NCBI GenBank assembly: GCA_015179125.1
Contig: WHVA01000175.1
Location: 62,001-126,000, forward strand
DNA length: 64,000 nt
Direction: 5' to 3'
Source: Gautieria morchelliformis
Taxonomy: Eukaryota; Basidiomycota; Agaricomycetes; Gomphales; Gomphaceae
Shown piece by piece: positions 10,734-26,100 of the stretch. Every line of letters begins with the position of its first letter. Positions within the stretch are counted from its first letter, which is position 1. A program made the translations under genes and the position numbers. Below the pieces are notes generated by a model that worked only from the letters and a program-made list of their open reading frames with translations, was not told the DNA's origin and searched no databases.

Positions 10734-13700
10734 ATGTGGTCTTGGACGGATCCTGTCAGGGATGTCCTCCAGGCCGTATGTATGCATTCACCTTCGTGGC
10801 TCTGCTCTAACTATACCGCTTCTAGTTTTTGAACCGCATCTGTGCCCCTTATATTGAGAATTTTGACAGTGAAAAGCTCAATTATGGGCTTACGGCAGGT
10901 GCGCCGATTTCATTTTCCTATTCCTAGTTATTTAACAACGAACTGGTGTTTGAACAGGCCAATTGGCATTAAGGAACTTACGACTGAAAAAGAGCGCTTT
11001 GGACAAATTCAGGCTTCCCGTCGATGTGTTAGAAGGTATGCAATGTCATATATTAGCAGTAATATCATCGAACTCGGATGAACCAGGGCATCTTGGGAAG
11101 CTCACCCTCTCCATCCCTTGGACAAGCCTGAGCAGCAAACCAGTTGAAATCCTGATTGAGGATATATACCTTCTTATCGTGCCAGCTTCTAACGCTAAGG
11201 TCGTTATGTAGTATGCACTGTTACCGGCTTGTCTCACGGTTTCACAATTATTTACAGGTCGACCCCGAAGACGATGAGCGACGTGCTCAAGCCGTGAAAG
11301 CGGAGAAATTGAAGAACTCAGAGCTGTTTGGCATGAAAGGGCAGACTGACGAGTCATCTGGTACGTGTACTTTTCTGGACAGCAGATGTGGCTCTCACTG
11401 CTAGCGAAAGCCCATACGCAAGGATTTGTTGCATCCCTTGTCACCAAAATAGTGAACAACTTACAAGTCACCGTAAAAAACATACACATCCGCTACGAAG
11501 ACGACATGAGTTGCCCAGGCGTGAGTCCTTTCGAAGTGTTGCCGCGACTTCGCCTAACCAGCTCCCTTCATATCGTAGCATCCTTTCGCAGCCGGTGTAA
11601 CTCTCGCCGGATTTACGGCAAAATCTGTAGACGAAAATTGGATCCCAACCTTCATCCAAAGTAGTGCTCTATCTATTCACAAAGTTCGTTGTGAAATTTC
11701 TAACTAACCAGCTCTAACCATCATGTCAGCTCGCGAGACTTGAATCATTGGCTGTATATTTTGATACGGACTCCCCTAGTATCTCAGGCCTTCCTGTTGA
11801 GGAAGCAATTGAAAAATTCACTTCACTTGTGACACTTCTCTCTTGATTAACGTGATTATGGACTCATAGAGTGGTAACAGATCTCCTCAGATGGTCACAC
11901 TCCGGAACATCAATTCATCTTGAAGCCTGTGACGGGAGAGGGCAGGGTTCGTCTTTTTGATTATACTGCGGAATTGCCTCGTTTAAGTGCATGTAAAGAT
12001 CACTCTCAATAAGGCCGTGAACGAGAAGACGCCAAAAACCAACATCCAGTTGTTGTTTGACGAGATTGGATTTGCTTTGGATGACCATCAATACCGCGAC
12101 GTTATCTCTTTGGTGGATATGTACCATTTTTACCTTCGCCGATACCAGGTTCGAACTATAGCTGCGTTATTTCGATCTCATTTGATTGTCTTTTCAGTAT
12201 CGGCAATTCGCCCCGAATCAAGATCAACTAAGCCAGAATCGCGCTCGGGCACTCATACAGTTTGCGGGCAAGACCATCCTCAAAGAAATCCACGAAAGAA
12301 ATCGCAAATACACATTGTCTTATGTCAAAGAAGTGGGAAACCATCGACGTTCATACATGGCACTTTACAAGAAAAAACTTTCTAATCAGTTAACCCCAGA
12401 TGTGAGTGGTTTTGCTCTGGCTTTTGATCAATTCAAGAACGCGTGCACCCTTGTCGCAGGAAACCTCATCATTAGAAGCATTAGAATACGAACTGTCATA
12501 CGAAGATATTCAACTTTACAGGTTTCTCGCGCGTCGTCAATTACGCGAAGATATCAAGGCCGGGAAGTTCAAGAAAGAACACCAGGAGCAGAAAGCAGCT
12601 TCCCATCAAGAATCCACAGGCAGTTGGGGGCTCGGATGGCTTATCGGATACGGGACAGTCGACGAGGATGGAGCTAATGGGGATCCCGGTATATCGGGAA
12701 ATCTGTGGAATATGACAGACGAGCAGCAGAGACAATTATACGATGCTGTCGACTTCCACCAAGATTCAATAGACAATGAGTCTGGTGAGTTGCCACCCGA
12801 TGCGCTGAAGCTGCGGGTCGCTGCACAGCTCGACCGTGGGTCTTTGACTCTCAAGACCAAGCCACATGGTGCGAAAGGGGTGGACATCATGTCAATCGTA
12901 TTCGACCAGTTCAAAGCTGATACCGTTCAACGCCCGAACAACTTGGAGGCTGTAGTCGCTCTGCGCGGCTTTCGTGTGTTTGACGGTACGACGACTGGCT
13001 CCGCGTACCCTCAGATTGTGCGTGTCAAAGAGGGCCAATCACGCGTATCGCCAAAGAAGGCACACCCTCCAGCTGATCATAGGGAAGATGGTGCTTCCGA
13101 TGAAGATTCTTTCTTGTATATGAAGTTCGAACACAAGCCTCTGGATGAAAGGGCAGACAGTGCTCTTACCGTGCGTTTACGGTACATGGAGATCATATAT
13201 CACAAAGGTTATGTCGAAGCGATTTACAATTTCCTTCGCCCACCACAAAGTCAGTTGGAATCTCTGGAGGCACTATTGGCGAGTGTAGATCTATAATTCT
13301 TGGAGATCTTGCTAACGGTGAATGGTAGGGTGTTGCAAGTAAAACGCTGGATGGGATTCGTCAGGAGACACGGGCAGGGCTTGAATATGCGATGGAGACG
13401 CATAAAACTATCGATCTCAAGATGGACCTGCAGGCGCCCATCATTATTCTACCTGAAGAGTAAGGCACTTATTTACCTGCTATACCATAGAAGCTCACTG
13501 TCTCTCCAGCGTAACTACAGAACATGGTCGACATATAGTTCTGGACGCTGGTCACATCGCCATAGAGAGTGACCTCGCTGCGAAAGACGCGAGACATGAA
13601 CTTGACGAAAAGTTAAATCAGACTTATGATCTTGACGACTACAAGCGACTTGAATCCTACATGTACGATCGTTTCTCTCTTAAGTTTGAAGCGGCTCAGG

Positions 13701-16700
13701 TGGGTGTATCGGCACCTATCCTTAAGACGCTAGTAATTTGTTCGATTCATAAAGTTATTGCTTGGACCAGACCTCAGGTCATGCCTCCAGGCGCTGGAAT
13801 CTTCGGAGGCCAAAGGGTCCCTACATATCGTGGAGCGCATCAATATTGAGCTCCTCGTACAAAACTCCATTCTACCTAGTCGCGCCAAGTTGCCCCGGGT
13901 TATCAAAGTCCCTCGCTTCAAGGCCTCGGGCAAGCTTCATGCCTTACAAGTCAATCTGTCAGACTCAAAGTACAAAGCAATTATGCGATTTATAGACATA
14001 GCCATTCCGACCTTTGGGGACAAGGAAGTCACCTCGCAGAGTGTTGTAACTGCTGGGCCTCGTGCCGGCCGTAACCCTGCCTTCCCATTCCCACCAGGTA
14101 TCTTCGGCTCAGATCCCAACTCCAAGTATAATCTCAAGGACGAGGTTGATGAAGACCCACTGGACGGTGAGGAGGAATTTGTCGATGCAGAGGATAGCAC
14201 AGCGCAGGTAAAGGTGTACCCACTCCGTACCTTTCACCGTCTTGCTGAGGTTTCTCCTTGTTTATATCAGGACAATCAACGGCAGCAGACCTTTGTACTC
14301 GACTTTCAGGTAGATGCTTTACAAGCATTCGTCTCAAAAACGAACACAAATGGTATCGAAACCCCTCTCGGGGATTTGCGTCTTGAGCGTTTCCGTCTGG
14401 GTTGCTCCGTGGAAGATCTCAAGATCACCGTTGATGTGACGCTCCGGTATTTAGATTTCTCTTGTAGATATCCAATCCATTCATACCGTTTTCTAGCTCT
14501 CTCCGTATGCTTCTCATGCAGCCAGATGGTCACCATATTCCGCTGTTATCTTCCACTGAAGACAAATCGGTACCGGAGGGGGAATTGTTGTCAGTCGCAT
14601 ATGCTCGAGTGCAACCAGAACATGCCGATTATATGCCTATACAGGAAGGCTTTGATCAAAATATCAAGATTTTACTGTCTACCTTCATTTTTCATGCTGC
14701 ACCGGAGCCAGTCATCTTGCTGTATGATTTCATTATGACAACTTTCGTCCCGGAAAAATCTGCTAGTACTTCCCCGCTTGTGTCTGCCCCAAAGGAGGAA
14801 AGGGACACCAGGCAAGAAGGCGAACAACAAGCTACCATACGTCCCAGCAAAATACGAGTGACTGTGAATCTAGCAAGTGTACAAGGCATGTACATGTTCG
14901 CTATGGAGTGTAATTATCTCACGTTCTTTATAGTCCTTTTGGTCAACGATGCATCCCATCTGGCTACACTGGCGCTTTCAACTGCTAGTATCTCGGTGAA
15001 ACTTCTTGGCAACGTTCTCCGCGTCAATGGCACTCTTGGAACGCTGTCACTGACGGACGAGTCAGAACTTAGAACCCGATCCGCCTCGTTCAAAAAACTT
15101 CTCTCAATCGAAGGCGATCATTTGGCTAATTTCACTTACCAAACGTTCGACTCCGCTGATGAAAGCACGTTCCGGGGCGTCAACTCGATGGTCACACTTA
15201 AATCTGGAGCACTTCGGTTCACATTCTTGGAGGGGCCATTACGAGACATTTACAGATTTGTCATCAAATTCGCTAAGTTAAAAGGGCTGTATGATGCTGC
15301 TGCTCAAGCAGCTGCACAGCGCGCATCCGAAATTCAACGCATGCAATTCGATGTATCGGTGCAGTCACCAATCATGGTGTTTCCGCGGAGTCCAGCTGAT
15401 TCGAACGACACACTCATTATGAAGCTTGGGGAAATCGCTGCGCATAATTCCTTCGAGGGCATACGAACCAAGACTGGAGCATCGCTCAAAGGCATACAGC
15501 TCACTTCTCAAGTATATTATGGAGACAACGTTTCCCGCATGAAAATCATCGACGACGTGGAAATCATTGCCGACGTTATGCAAACAGGCGACCTTGACCG
15601 AACTGTGGACCTTGAATTCCCGACAGCCAGGTAGTCGCGTTTGAATGCAGAGTTAGCTCATTTTTAACCATTTTGCAATCAGGTTCAAATTAAGGTATCA
15701 GACGTCAAACTCCATGTAACACAAGGGCAGTATCGCTTCATAATGCAACTCGCGGACTCCATCCCTAAAGTACTAGGGGTAACTCTTGAGGCTGAGAGCG
15801 AGTCACAATCATTGCAGCCAGCCACTCACCCAGCAATAAGCCCTTCGGCCCAACCCACTCTCGCTGAGTCCACAGCAGTTGATCTTCAGCCCGAGATTGA
15901 GCCTGCAGGTCGAATTTGGACCTCGATGGACCTGGTTTTAACAGTAGACTCTGTCAGACTGCACTTGTACGATGGCGCAGCTATACTGGAATCTGACATG
16001 AAGACTCGTGGAATAACCCGTGTTGCCTTGACTGATAGCAGCTTACGCTATAAGCATCTATCTGACGGTGCTGCAGAGGCGGAACTCGTCATCAAATCCT
16101 TCACCATGAGTAACACTCGCCCCAGCTCCACTCGGTTCCGGGAAATTATACCAGCGGCTCAGCACAACCGCAACCAGTTCATGGTTTTATATACGACGGC
16201 AGGCGGCACCAACCCTTCTTCGCTGGCGATCGTAACGGTAAACTCGCCCAAGATTATATTCTCAGTAGATCCTGTGTTCGCGCTCCTGGACTTTTTCTCG
16301 AGCGCATCGGAGTCAGAGAGCAGCATGGCTTTGGACGCGACCTCAATCCACACTGTGGCCAAAAAAGGTCCAACCGATGTCACCCGCGAGCCCAATAGCA
16401 TTGATTTTCGAATCGATCTTCATGACGTGACCATTAGTGTCCTTGAAAATGACACTATCGCTGAGACCCAGGCGATCGAGTTATCGGTCAAGCAGGTGTT
16501 AATATCACAACAGGTTGGTTTTGTCCTAATTGAAGCCCCACTCAGCTTGACACCTCAGCGCCTCATAGGGTATCCTTGCACTTACCATAAACCGTCTTGG
16601 CATGTCGTTGCTGCGCATGGATCAGCCTTCGGACGGTGTGCGGATTCTGGATGACCTTGATTTAACGCTCTCTATGGATAATCGAAAGTTGTCGGCTCAA

Positions 16701-19700
16701 CAGATGTCCAGCATTGAGCTCACTCTTCAGCCAGTGGTTTTTCGCGTGTCTTATCGAGACATAAACCTCATCACTGCCATCGTCAATAAAGCCATTGGTT
16801 TATTAACGAAGTCACGGTCTAGTTCTGTCGAAAGCGGCTCAACTTCTCTCGCTAAGATAAACAGTCGCCAAGCGTCCCCTGGCACTGCCTCGAGTACAGC
16901 CAGTTCTACAAGACGTGTTCTGGAGCAGCCTCAAGTTATTTCTACAAAAGAACAAGTACGTGACCCTCTTGTGAGCCTTATTCTAGTCGATCTGATGTCG
17001 GTGACAGCTCACAGGACGGTTTGATGGTTTTCGTCTAATTCTCATCGGAGATCTGCATGAATTACCAATCTTACATTTAAGCACGAGACAATTTGAAGTT
17101 GTCGTTAAAGACTGGTCCGCCGATGTTTGTCTCTTTTTCTTTCGGATGCATGGCTCTTACTGATCACATAAATTTAGCTTCGGGCATCGACGTCCATCGC
17201 GACGAGTATAACCTTTTGGAACATTAGCAACTCCCATTGGGAGCCTCTGATTGATCCGTGGGCGTTCTCTGTGACTGTTCGTCGCCTCTCGCTGGTGTTC
17301 TCGTATGCTGTCTTCTCATATTCTGATATGAATAGGCAGGAAGACAGGGGCCTTCCGGCGGCATTACTACTACCTTTTCGTCAAAAGAACGCCTTGACGT
17401 TAACATCAGCATGTCATTTGTCGAACTTTTACTTTCCTTATTAGATGCGTGGAGCAAAGAAGGCGAGTACGTCCTGAGAAAGGCTCGGGGTGGCGACGCA
17501 CCCTACCGAATACGAAATCGCACTGGCGGTTCTGTACAAGTGTGGTCGGATATGGATGGATCGAGCAGCAAAGTTTCCCCCGCTGTAAAAGTTGCCAGCG
17601 GCGAGACTATTGACTGGCGGTTTGATGATTGGAAGACGTTACGCGAGGTATGATTCGCATCTTGTACAGGTCTTGACTTACCAACACACCCAACTTACAG
17701 CATGTTTCTTCAACCGGACATAATAGTCTTGCTGTCCAATTCATCGGGAAGCCATGGGAGCTACGCAACATTCCGGTTGACAGAGCCGGAGAGTATACTT
17801 ATACGCTTCGCCCCAAGACACAAAAGGTCTCCACAAGATTACTGTGCGACATAACCGTGAAGAAAAATGTCAAAATCGTTACTCTGAGGTCGACATTCAA
17901 AGTTCAGAACAGCACTTTGTATCCACTAGAGCTTGTGCTACTTGATAACGCTGGTCATCCTGCTTACGCCGTGGAGAAGATCGGTATGTTCTTGTATACT
18001 CTGATTCGTTCGATGATCTAACTGTGACAGCCCCGGGAGAGGATTATGCCCTTCCTATCGATGCAGTGACGGAGACACGAATTACCTTGAGACCCGATCG
18101 TAAGTACACGCTGTATGATTAACCTGCGACACTGCTGAACTTTGCTAAAGAAGGATTTGGTTATAAATGGTCACCTCCCATGCAATGGGAAGATTTCATA
18201 GCGCGACCTTCGCAGGTAGTGGTTTGTCCCCATGCACAGCCCAACGAACCAGCATGGAGGTTGCAAGCCTGGGCGCAATATGACCTGAATGATCCCGTGA
18301 CTCGGTAAGTCCTTGGTGAAAAACTAAATGAATGTTGTTGCCAACTGACTCTCTGACTAGCAAATACCCCAAAATCAATCTTCTTCTTCGCGCTCCTATT
18401 GAACTTGAGAACCTGCTTCCATACAATATCCAGTACAGGATTTTTGACAAAAATTTAGGTCAGAACTGGAGCAGCTATCTCCGCCAGGGAGGACTCATGC
18501 CTGTTCATTCTGTCGAACTCCTTCACCTCGTCATGCTGAGCATAAACGTCCAGGATAATTGTATGCATCTTCTGATATCGACGTGCTCATATGACTTAAA
18601 TTTTTGTATGGTAGGCTTCAAACCAAGTGACTGGGCGATAATCAATGCGGGCGCGAATGCCGAACTTGATATAGAGAGACAGGTCAGCCTGTGCGATCCT
18701 GGGGAACGGAAACTCGAACTTCGGTTAAATTATGTGTGAGTGATGAAGCATCCCGCCATGCTCAAGGTCATTTAATTACCTTTTATCATTTATTTGAAGG
18801 AGACATGCAGATTCCGGCGGTGCCTTTAAGGTACAAATTTATAGCCCGTATGTCGTCATGAACAAGACAGGTTTGCCGTTTCAACTTCGCTCCTTGCGAT
18901 CAACTCGTGCTGGAGTGCCACAGGAGGTGGCTGGGGAAAGGCGGCCTGGTCTGTATATTTCTACTCGAGCAAACAAGCTACTGATGACTATGCGTCAAAT
19001 ATAGCGGAACTCGCGAAGCCCACTGCATTCCGTAAGTACAATGGGTGCACCGTTGTTATAACACCGTGGCTGACTAAAGCTACCCAGTGCTATCACATGC
19101 TCATCCCAAAGGTCACGAGTTTGTACTGAAAGTTGGAGATTCTGCATGGTCTCAAGTGCTTCATCTCTTTGAGCTTATACGGTAGAAACTTATGGCGTGT
19201 TTCATTAGACTCTCAGTTTCGAGGCTCCAAGCGCTGAAATGGCTTTATCACTTGCTGCTCCAAAAGACACCGAAAGCCATATCGGGGTATCATGGACCGA
19301 AGGCCAAGGCAAGTATAAGTTGTCAAAAGTGATTACCCTTACACCTCGTTTCCTCGTGAAAAACAAATTGGGTCAACCATTACATTTCCGAGAAAAGGGC
19401 ATGCCGCCGAGTGAACGATCCTTGTTACAGCCAGGCGAGCGCTCTGCGTTGCAGTATACACGTCGGGGTCGTGAAAAGCTCTTGACTGTGGCCTACTCTG
19501 GACTCAACGCTAGATGGTGAGCGTTTCGTGGTCGTTTCATGCGTTTTATATTTAATTAGGCAATATGGCAGGTCCGCCCCTATTAATATCCAAGATATTG
19601 GTTCGATTCACTTCCGGTTATTCCCGCCGGGAGAGGCGACGCGCGAGCCTAGCTTGATTCGAGCCGACGTCGCCATCGAGGGAGCGTCCGTCCATGTCAT

Positions 19701-22700
19701 TCTTAACGAGGAGGCGGGGCCATGGCCATTCGTAATCGATAACAACAGCGACTATGATATATCATTTTGCCAAGTAGTGCGTTTCTTATTCCATGCTGTC
19801 GGACAACAGACTACGAACCTTACTGTACATGACCAGGACGAACATCGAATGGAACCAAAGGCAGACGCATCGGGACTCTATGTTATGCATAAGGTGGACA
19901 GGCACTCGTGTTCAAACTATGCCTGGGATTATCCCTCCTCTAGAGAGAAGCGGCTTCTGTTTAACATCAATGGTAAAGATCGTAAAGTTGATATCATGGA
20001 GATTGGGAGCCTGTTGCCTTTCAAGTTTCCGGTGCGCGTGCAGATCCGAAGATGGACTCAGCTGATTCACTTGCTATACAGTCGGAAAGAGGATCCCGAA
20101 CAGTATCGCTTGATATTCGTGCTGAAGGTCTTACCCAAACGCTGGATATCTCCAATTACGAGGAAGCAACCAGCCTTTATAAGCCGACACGCCAGAGCAC
20201 ACTTTCTCGGCAGGACACGTCCTCGTCCTCGAGTGGTCAGGAAGGCTATGAAGCAGTCACCGAAGAGGAAGTCCCCTCGTTGAACATAAGCTTGAACCTC
20301 GCCGGATTAGGAGTTTCTTTAATCGACCACAAGATGGTCGAGGTTGTCTATATATCACTGAGCGGCCTTGGGCTTGAGTACACCCGTACGATGACTGCCC
20401 AGGCGGTCACAATATCTTGCTCGGTAGTTCAGGTCGATAATCAACTGCACGACGCCATCTATCCTGTCGCACTACAGCCTTCACCGCTTCCTACAGGTGA
20501 GAAAATGACAACACCTCCGCCCGCAGTGCAGGCATCTGTGATATTCCTGAATGATCAAGGTGGAATTTGATTTTTCTTGCATACTCTTATTATCTCTGAT
20601 CATGAAGCAGGTCACGGCGTCCTGTTTGTCAAGTATGCTTCAGTCCTCCTACAGTCGTTGACTGTGCGCCTCGACGAGGACTTCCTATTAAGTCTTTTCG
20701 ACATGACCAAGCTTCAGGACATATCCTGGGAAGATAATCAGCCGTGAGTTCGAACTTCAACTCGCTGACTAGGCTGAATCTTACGCCCGAAACTTTTCTA
20801 GAGGGGTTCTTATTGAACACCCCCTAGACATACCCGACCCTGCCGACACTGCAAGAGGACAGAGTGTTTATTTTGAAGTGTTAGAATTGCAACCAATCAA
20901 GCTCATTGTTTCATTCATGACAACACAACATGTCAACGCCGATGAGAAGTGTGCCCTGCTATCTCAATACATGATGCGATGACTTATCTATGTTCCTCTT
21001 CTAGGATCGATACCAGTAACCCCCTAGCCCTGATATTGAGGACGTTCCTGAACTTCTTAGGGAACGTAAATGATGCGCCATTTCGATTAAATGCTCTAGT
21101 TTTCAAAGACCTGAGGCAAACAATTCCTGACCTAGAGCAGCGAATGCTGTACCACTATCGTCAAGAGGTCACGAGACAGGCCCTGCGAATGATGGGTTTC
21201 GCTGATTTCATGGGCAACCCGGTCGGGTTGTTTGAGAACATTAGTTCTGGTATGGTGGATGCCTTCTATGAGCCATGGACGGGCGTGATTGTGCACGGTT
21301 TCAGCAAGGAGTTCGGGATTGGCGTTGTTAAGGTATGAGACATCATGCAGCGTTGCGTAATCCGGTCTAAGTTATTGCTCCAGGGTGTCTCAAGTCTCAT
21401 AAAGAAGTCGGTGTTCGGAGTGAGCGATAGCTTTTCTAAGGTGACAAGTAGTCTCGGCAAAGGTAAATAATGCAGTTCTTACAAATTTAATACCCTAAAG
21501 CGGAATTGCCCACTTGCAGGCCTTGCAACGGCAACTTTTGACAGTGAATGGGACAATAGACGTCGCCTGGCTCAAAGACGCAATAAGCCCAGACATGTCA
21601 TGTGCGTTTGAGATGGGCAATGCATATGTGTTGGCTCACCTCTACTCGATAGCGATGGTGTAGCTACTGGTGCAGAAGCCTTTGCAGCCAGCGTGGGTAG
21701 TGGATTCGAGGGACTCGTGGTGAGCCGTCGTTTCATTGAGATACCACGACAAGTTGCTGAGCCTATTCATGCAGATGAAACCGATTGAAGGTGCCCAATC
21801 GGCTGGCGCAAGTGGATTTTTCCGTGGGGTTGGCAAGGGAGTGGTGGGGTAAGCACTCTGGAACTTCCAAGTGATTTCTCCCAAGTTTATTTATAATCAG
21901 CCTCGTCGCCAAACCGGCTGTGGGCTTTATGGACTTGGCAACGAACCTTGGTGCAGGTAAGTACATAGAATTCCAACGGTAAACACGTCTCTGAACTTCC
22001 TGTTTTAAGGGGTGCGCAATACGACAACCGTTTTCGACAATCCTGCTCGAGACAGAGTTCGAATAGTACGTGCAATGCGCATCATGATGGAGGAGAGCAG
22101 GGGTATTGATCATGCAATTTAGCCACGCCATATTTCGGCTGATGGTGTTTTAACGGTATGGACATATATGCAAGCTCAATGTAGATATATGCTAATAGAA
22201 AATGGCAGCCGTACTCTGCTCGGGAGGCTTTGGGCCAGTCCTGGATGAAAGGTGGGTCTACACCATTATTATAACTGCAGCGGGAATTATTCTGAGAGGC
22301 ATTTCTTCATTTCTCAGATCTGGAACAAGGTCAGACACATAACATGTTGCATATTGGCATACTAATTGGACCCTTTCCAGGCGCATATCGAAACGAGGTC
22401 TATGTAGCGCATCTAGATCTGCCTGGCGGAGACAATGCCGTGATGCTGACCATGTCCCGAATACTTTCCTTTTGGTCAACCAAATTGCGTTTGGAATGGG
22501 AACTTGCTTTTTCGCGCGTCCAGGGAATAAGTATTGAGGATAATGGCATCCTTTTTCAGGAGAAGGGTGGTGTGGACCGCGATCGCTTTGTCTATATTTC
22601 GGATCCAGGATCAAAAGCCTGGTTCTTCGCCAAGGTTGAGCAGTGCGTGAAATCATTATAATCCTACGCGTACACAACTTATTGACTTATCCAGAGTGGT

Positions 22701-22743
22701 AAAGACCTACAATGCTCGTCGGAACCTCCGGGCAGACAGATAG
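10734..22743 (+). CDS. VPS13: VPS13-family bridge-like lipid transfer protein
   Basis: A very long rod-like protein that moves bulk lipid between membranes at contact sites (ER, mitochondria, vacuole/endosome, prospore membrane in yeast). Start [14 protein letters not shown] at 10734-10775; next exons 10826..10898, 10958..11035, 11087..11199, then many more, each separated by introns of about 45-60 nt. The N-terminal chorein region reads [21 protein letters not shown] and [19 protein letters not shown], followed by [12 protein letters not shown] (near 11470). The middle is a repeated beta-groove region. The VAB/SHR-BD part lies at about 17500-20080 and includes [13 protein letters not shown] and [19 protein letters not shown]. 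The C-terminal conserved part (20950-22080; [40 protein letters not shown]) and a PH-like end ([14 protein letters not shown]) follow. The last intron (after 22641) leads to [12 protein letters not shown] and stop TAG at 22741. Frames of the exons I joined agree; no break seen. Expected size is about 3,100-3,300 aa. Confidence 0.93.
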
Positions 22744-23107
22744 GTCAGCGAGAGAGGGTGCTTGATGTATTACGGTAGTTGAAGAGCTGCAATGTAGAGC
22801 TGTATCAATATCCATTTATAACAACATCCATTGAGTGCAGTTGTAGAACAAGACAAATCCCATCGGGGAAACAAAACGGGTCGAACAAAAAGTAATAATC
22901 CACATGCTGGTAAAGAGCGTCGAGCCGATCAGACTTATGGAGTTCTATCGAGGTAATGCTGAGAATGATGCAGGCAGAAATCCAGGAATGATACAGATAA
23001 AACGAAGGAACGGTATGGGATATATTGGGCCAATTTTATGGATCATCCAGGAATGATACAGATGAAACGAAGAAACGGTAGGGGATATATTTTTATGGAT
23101 CAATAGC
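22744..23107. other. Spacer between converging VPS13 and DENN genes
   Basis: The 364-bp interval between two stop codons holds both 3' untranslated regions. It contains a tandem duplication listed separately. No gene is seen. Confidence 0.6.
22981..23103. repeat. Two-copy tandem repeat, about 60 bp, in DENN 3' UTR
   Basis: Copy 1 (22981-23044) and copy 2 (23045-23103) both start TCCAGGAATGATACAGAT and end TTTTATGGATCA. They differ by a few substitutions and a short indel. The stop codon of the DENN gene directly follows copy 2, so the repeat lies in its 3' untranslated region. Confidence 0.85.
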
Positions 23108-26100
23108 CTAGCTTGCTGGACCCTTGGCTTTGGACGCAGCGTGATGACGGCCTGGGCTTGGGATATCGGAAACAGCAGTGTGCTCACTGACGGTTGGGCT
23201 GCGCTGGATGGCAGTAACAGTCGTGGCAGTGGAGGAGGCACGCGTACGCGTCCAGGATGCAAGGTCTTTTAGAACCGAAGGCTTGTGTCCCCCGGATGCC
23301 GGAGGGGACACGGGTATATCGGCCGGAGGAGGGGCGGCCTCAGCGCCGTCGGAGAGGCCGTCCATGCTGTTCGTCTCGTCATCAAATCCGCGAGGACTGG
23401 TAGAGTACGCGCTCTGGAAGTCGTCGGAATCTTCGGTGAGAGGGTGCGGGACAGGCGAGAGCGTGCCTCGGTGGGTGGGAGGGGAAGGGGAAGAAGCACT
23501 TTCGGCCTCCTCCTCAAAGGATTCAGTGGGGGTGAACTTTGTACGAGGTGTGTCCGGGGAGGGAATTTCCGTTCGCTGTGGCCTCATCAGCGGTTGGGTG
23601 AGACGAGCTGGGCGGTTCGGACGGGTAGGGCGCCTGGCAGCGACCAACGAAGCGTCTTGATCACTCTCCGAGTAGATTTTGGTATCAGCCTCAGCTGTTT
23701 CAGCCGCCAACGCGTTCTCGAGCTAAAGAATGTAAGGAAAATGCGCGTCGAGGGGGGCCAACGTCAAGACACACCTTTTGCTGGATCTCCAGCACCTTGC
23801 GCGATATACGGTCGCTCCTTTCGCTGATGTTTTCGTCAACGGTGTTCATACCATCCCCAGGCGCGTCGTGCTGGGTGGCAGAGAAGCGCTTGAGCTTCTT
23901 TGGCTCAGCATCGACGTTTTCCTTGGGGTTCTGGTCCGCCTGAGTCTGCTTTTCGGGAATACTTGGCTCCGCCTCGGCGTCGATGTCCTCGGCGAGCGTG
24001 GACTCAGTGCCGAAGGAGCGGAGGGCGCGGCTGCCGCCCCCGCTGGTGACGCTGGATCGCCTTGAAGAGGGTCGGGAGGTACGGGGCGAGATGATGGCCT
24101 CGATGTCGTGGTCATCCGGGTCAGACTCTGACATGATCATACTCTGCAACGCACGCTCGATCTGCGCCTCAACCTCGGCCACCATAGCCGCTTGCTCGGC
24201 CTCCATCTTCACTATGTTGGTGCGCATCGCCTCGACCTCCGTCACCGCGGCCCTGTGCGCACCCTCGACCTCGCGCAGCTCTGGAAAAAGACTGTAAGAG
24301 GGATCTACGGCGCTACTCGGAACAAAACAAGCACTCACGGTCCTCCAGCTTCGCCTTCTCCGACGCAGTGAGCGTGATCAAGGTGGACAGCCTCTTGCTC
24401 TCCTTCTGCTCCTTGTTGATCTTGGACCGGAGCTCGGCCGCCTCGTTGCTGAGCTTCTCCGCGTAATGCTCGAAGGTGATGAACTTCTCGCGCCACAGGT
24501 CGGACTCGGTCATGAGGAAGTTGAGACGGCGGCTCAGACGGCCGATCTTCGTCTCGAGGTCATCCCGCGCGTCGACGAAGGCCGTGGCGCGTTTGCGGAT
24601 GGTGAGCTGCGCCATCTGTTCAGCCGCGGAGAGCTGCGGCATGCGCTTGATCATGCCGAGCGTGCTGATCCGCCTGAGCAGCGACGGCTTCTTGTTCTAG
24701 AAGACGGAAGGGCGGTCAACGCGACAGAGAGACGAGCGCGCGTGCTTAAACGCACCTTGTGCTGAAGCACGCTGTCGAATGCCTGGATCACTTTGCTCGA
24801 GCTCCACCATTCCGGGGGCTTGATGCTCTCGGCCACAACGGACGCCGTAGCGCCCCTCTTGGCCTGGATTTTGCACAGCGGACGGAAGCGTCCGGCGGGG
24901 AATGCCTCCTTGAACTCGGACGGGATGGCGTAGTCCGGGTGGAAATATGCGTCAAACGCCCCCAGGAGAATCTTCCGATACCTGTCCCGCTGGTGCTTCA
25001 CGGAGACTGCGCCTACGGGCGGGGATACGCAACTTCTGCACGGAACAATCAGGGGTGGGTCAGATACGGGGCGAGTACGCGGGTTGCTCACACATGGTTG
25101 ATGTCCCTGTAGGGTGGAATATTAACAGAACCATCCCATAAACTCACACAAAGCACTCACAGATCACAGATGCACACTTCAGGCGAAGGTCTCACGACGT
25201 GTCTTGCCTCCGTGCCCAAGCCAATGATCCATGGCCCAGGGTCCTGTGATATGCAAACCTTAATAATGACTTTATACTTGTACAATGAACGCACCTCAAG
25301 GTATATCTTTGCATCACGCGTATGGACGATGGGGAGGGCGATGCCGTTCCAGCCGCGGAGTTCGACAAGGTACTTGATGGTTGAAACGGCGATACCAAGC
25401 AGCTGCGGGTGGCGCGAAAGGAAGAGGACTCGGCCAGTAGGTGAGAGGGCGATCTACGCGGTATCAGCTCTAAAAGAAGCGCTACGAGGTAAAGACTACA
25501 CACCTCGCAGATTGTCAGGATGTTGTCAAGTGCGAGACATTGGAACAGGGGATACATAGTAAACTGTCAAAAAGCGTTCAACACACGCTATGGCCCAAGT
25601 CGTTTAAATGTGCACGTACGTTCACATCCACGAGGCCCTTGCCAAAGTCGAGGCCACCAGGGAAGCGACAGATGACTTCCAGACTAGCATTATCGCCGTC
25701 CTTGTCCTTGTCCTTGGCAGACGTCGCGTCGAGACGCACAACATCACCGGCTCGCGGGGCAGGGTGGGCCAGAATTTTTGCAATCTGAAGCGAATGCGAC
25801 TGGACATCCTTTGAGAAACGTGCCCATGAAAGCGTGAGATAATCACGCATTAGGTCGTAGATTGGGTGACGGGAAACGAGAGCTACCGTGAGGTGAATAA
25901 AGTAATGGTGTAAGCAAGGGAAAAAACGCGTACTAAGTGCATAGGGAAGCCAGAAGACGGTATCTCCGGGCAGAAAGAGCGAGCTACCACCAGGTCCGCC
26001 CTGGCTCGTGTCGAACTCACTCTCACTCACGCCATCAAACATGCTATCTACATCACCCTCAGTATCGGGGTCAATTTCGCTCTCGGGGGCATCAGAGCCC

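Noticed and set aside
23178-23827. Long plus-strand frames opposite the DENN gene
   Set aside because: They arise from the GC-rich minus-strand gene; they have no motif and cross its introns without splice logic.
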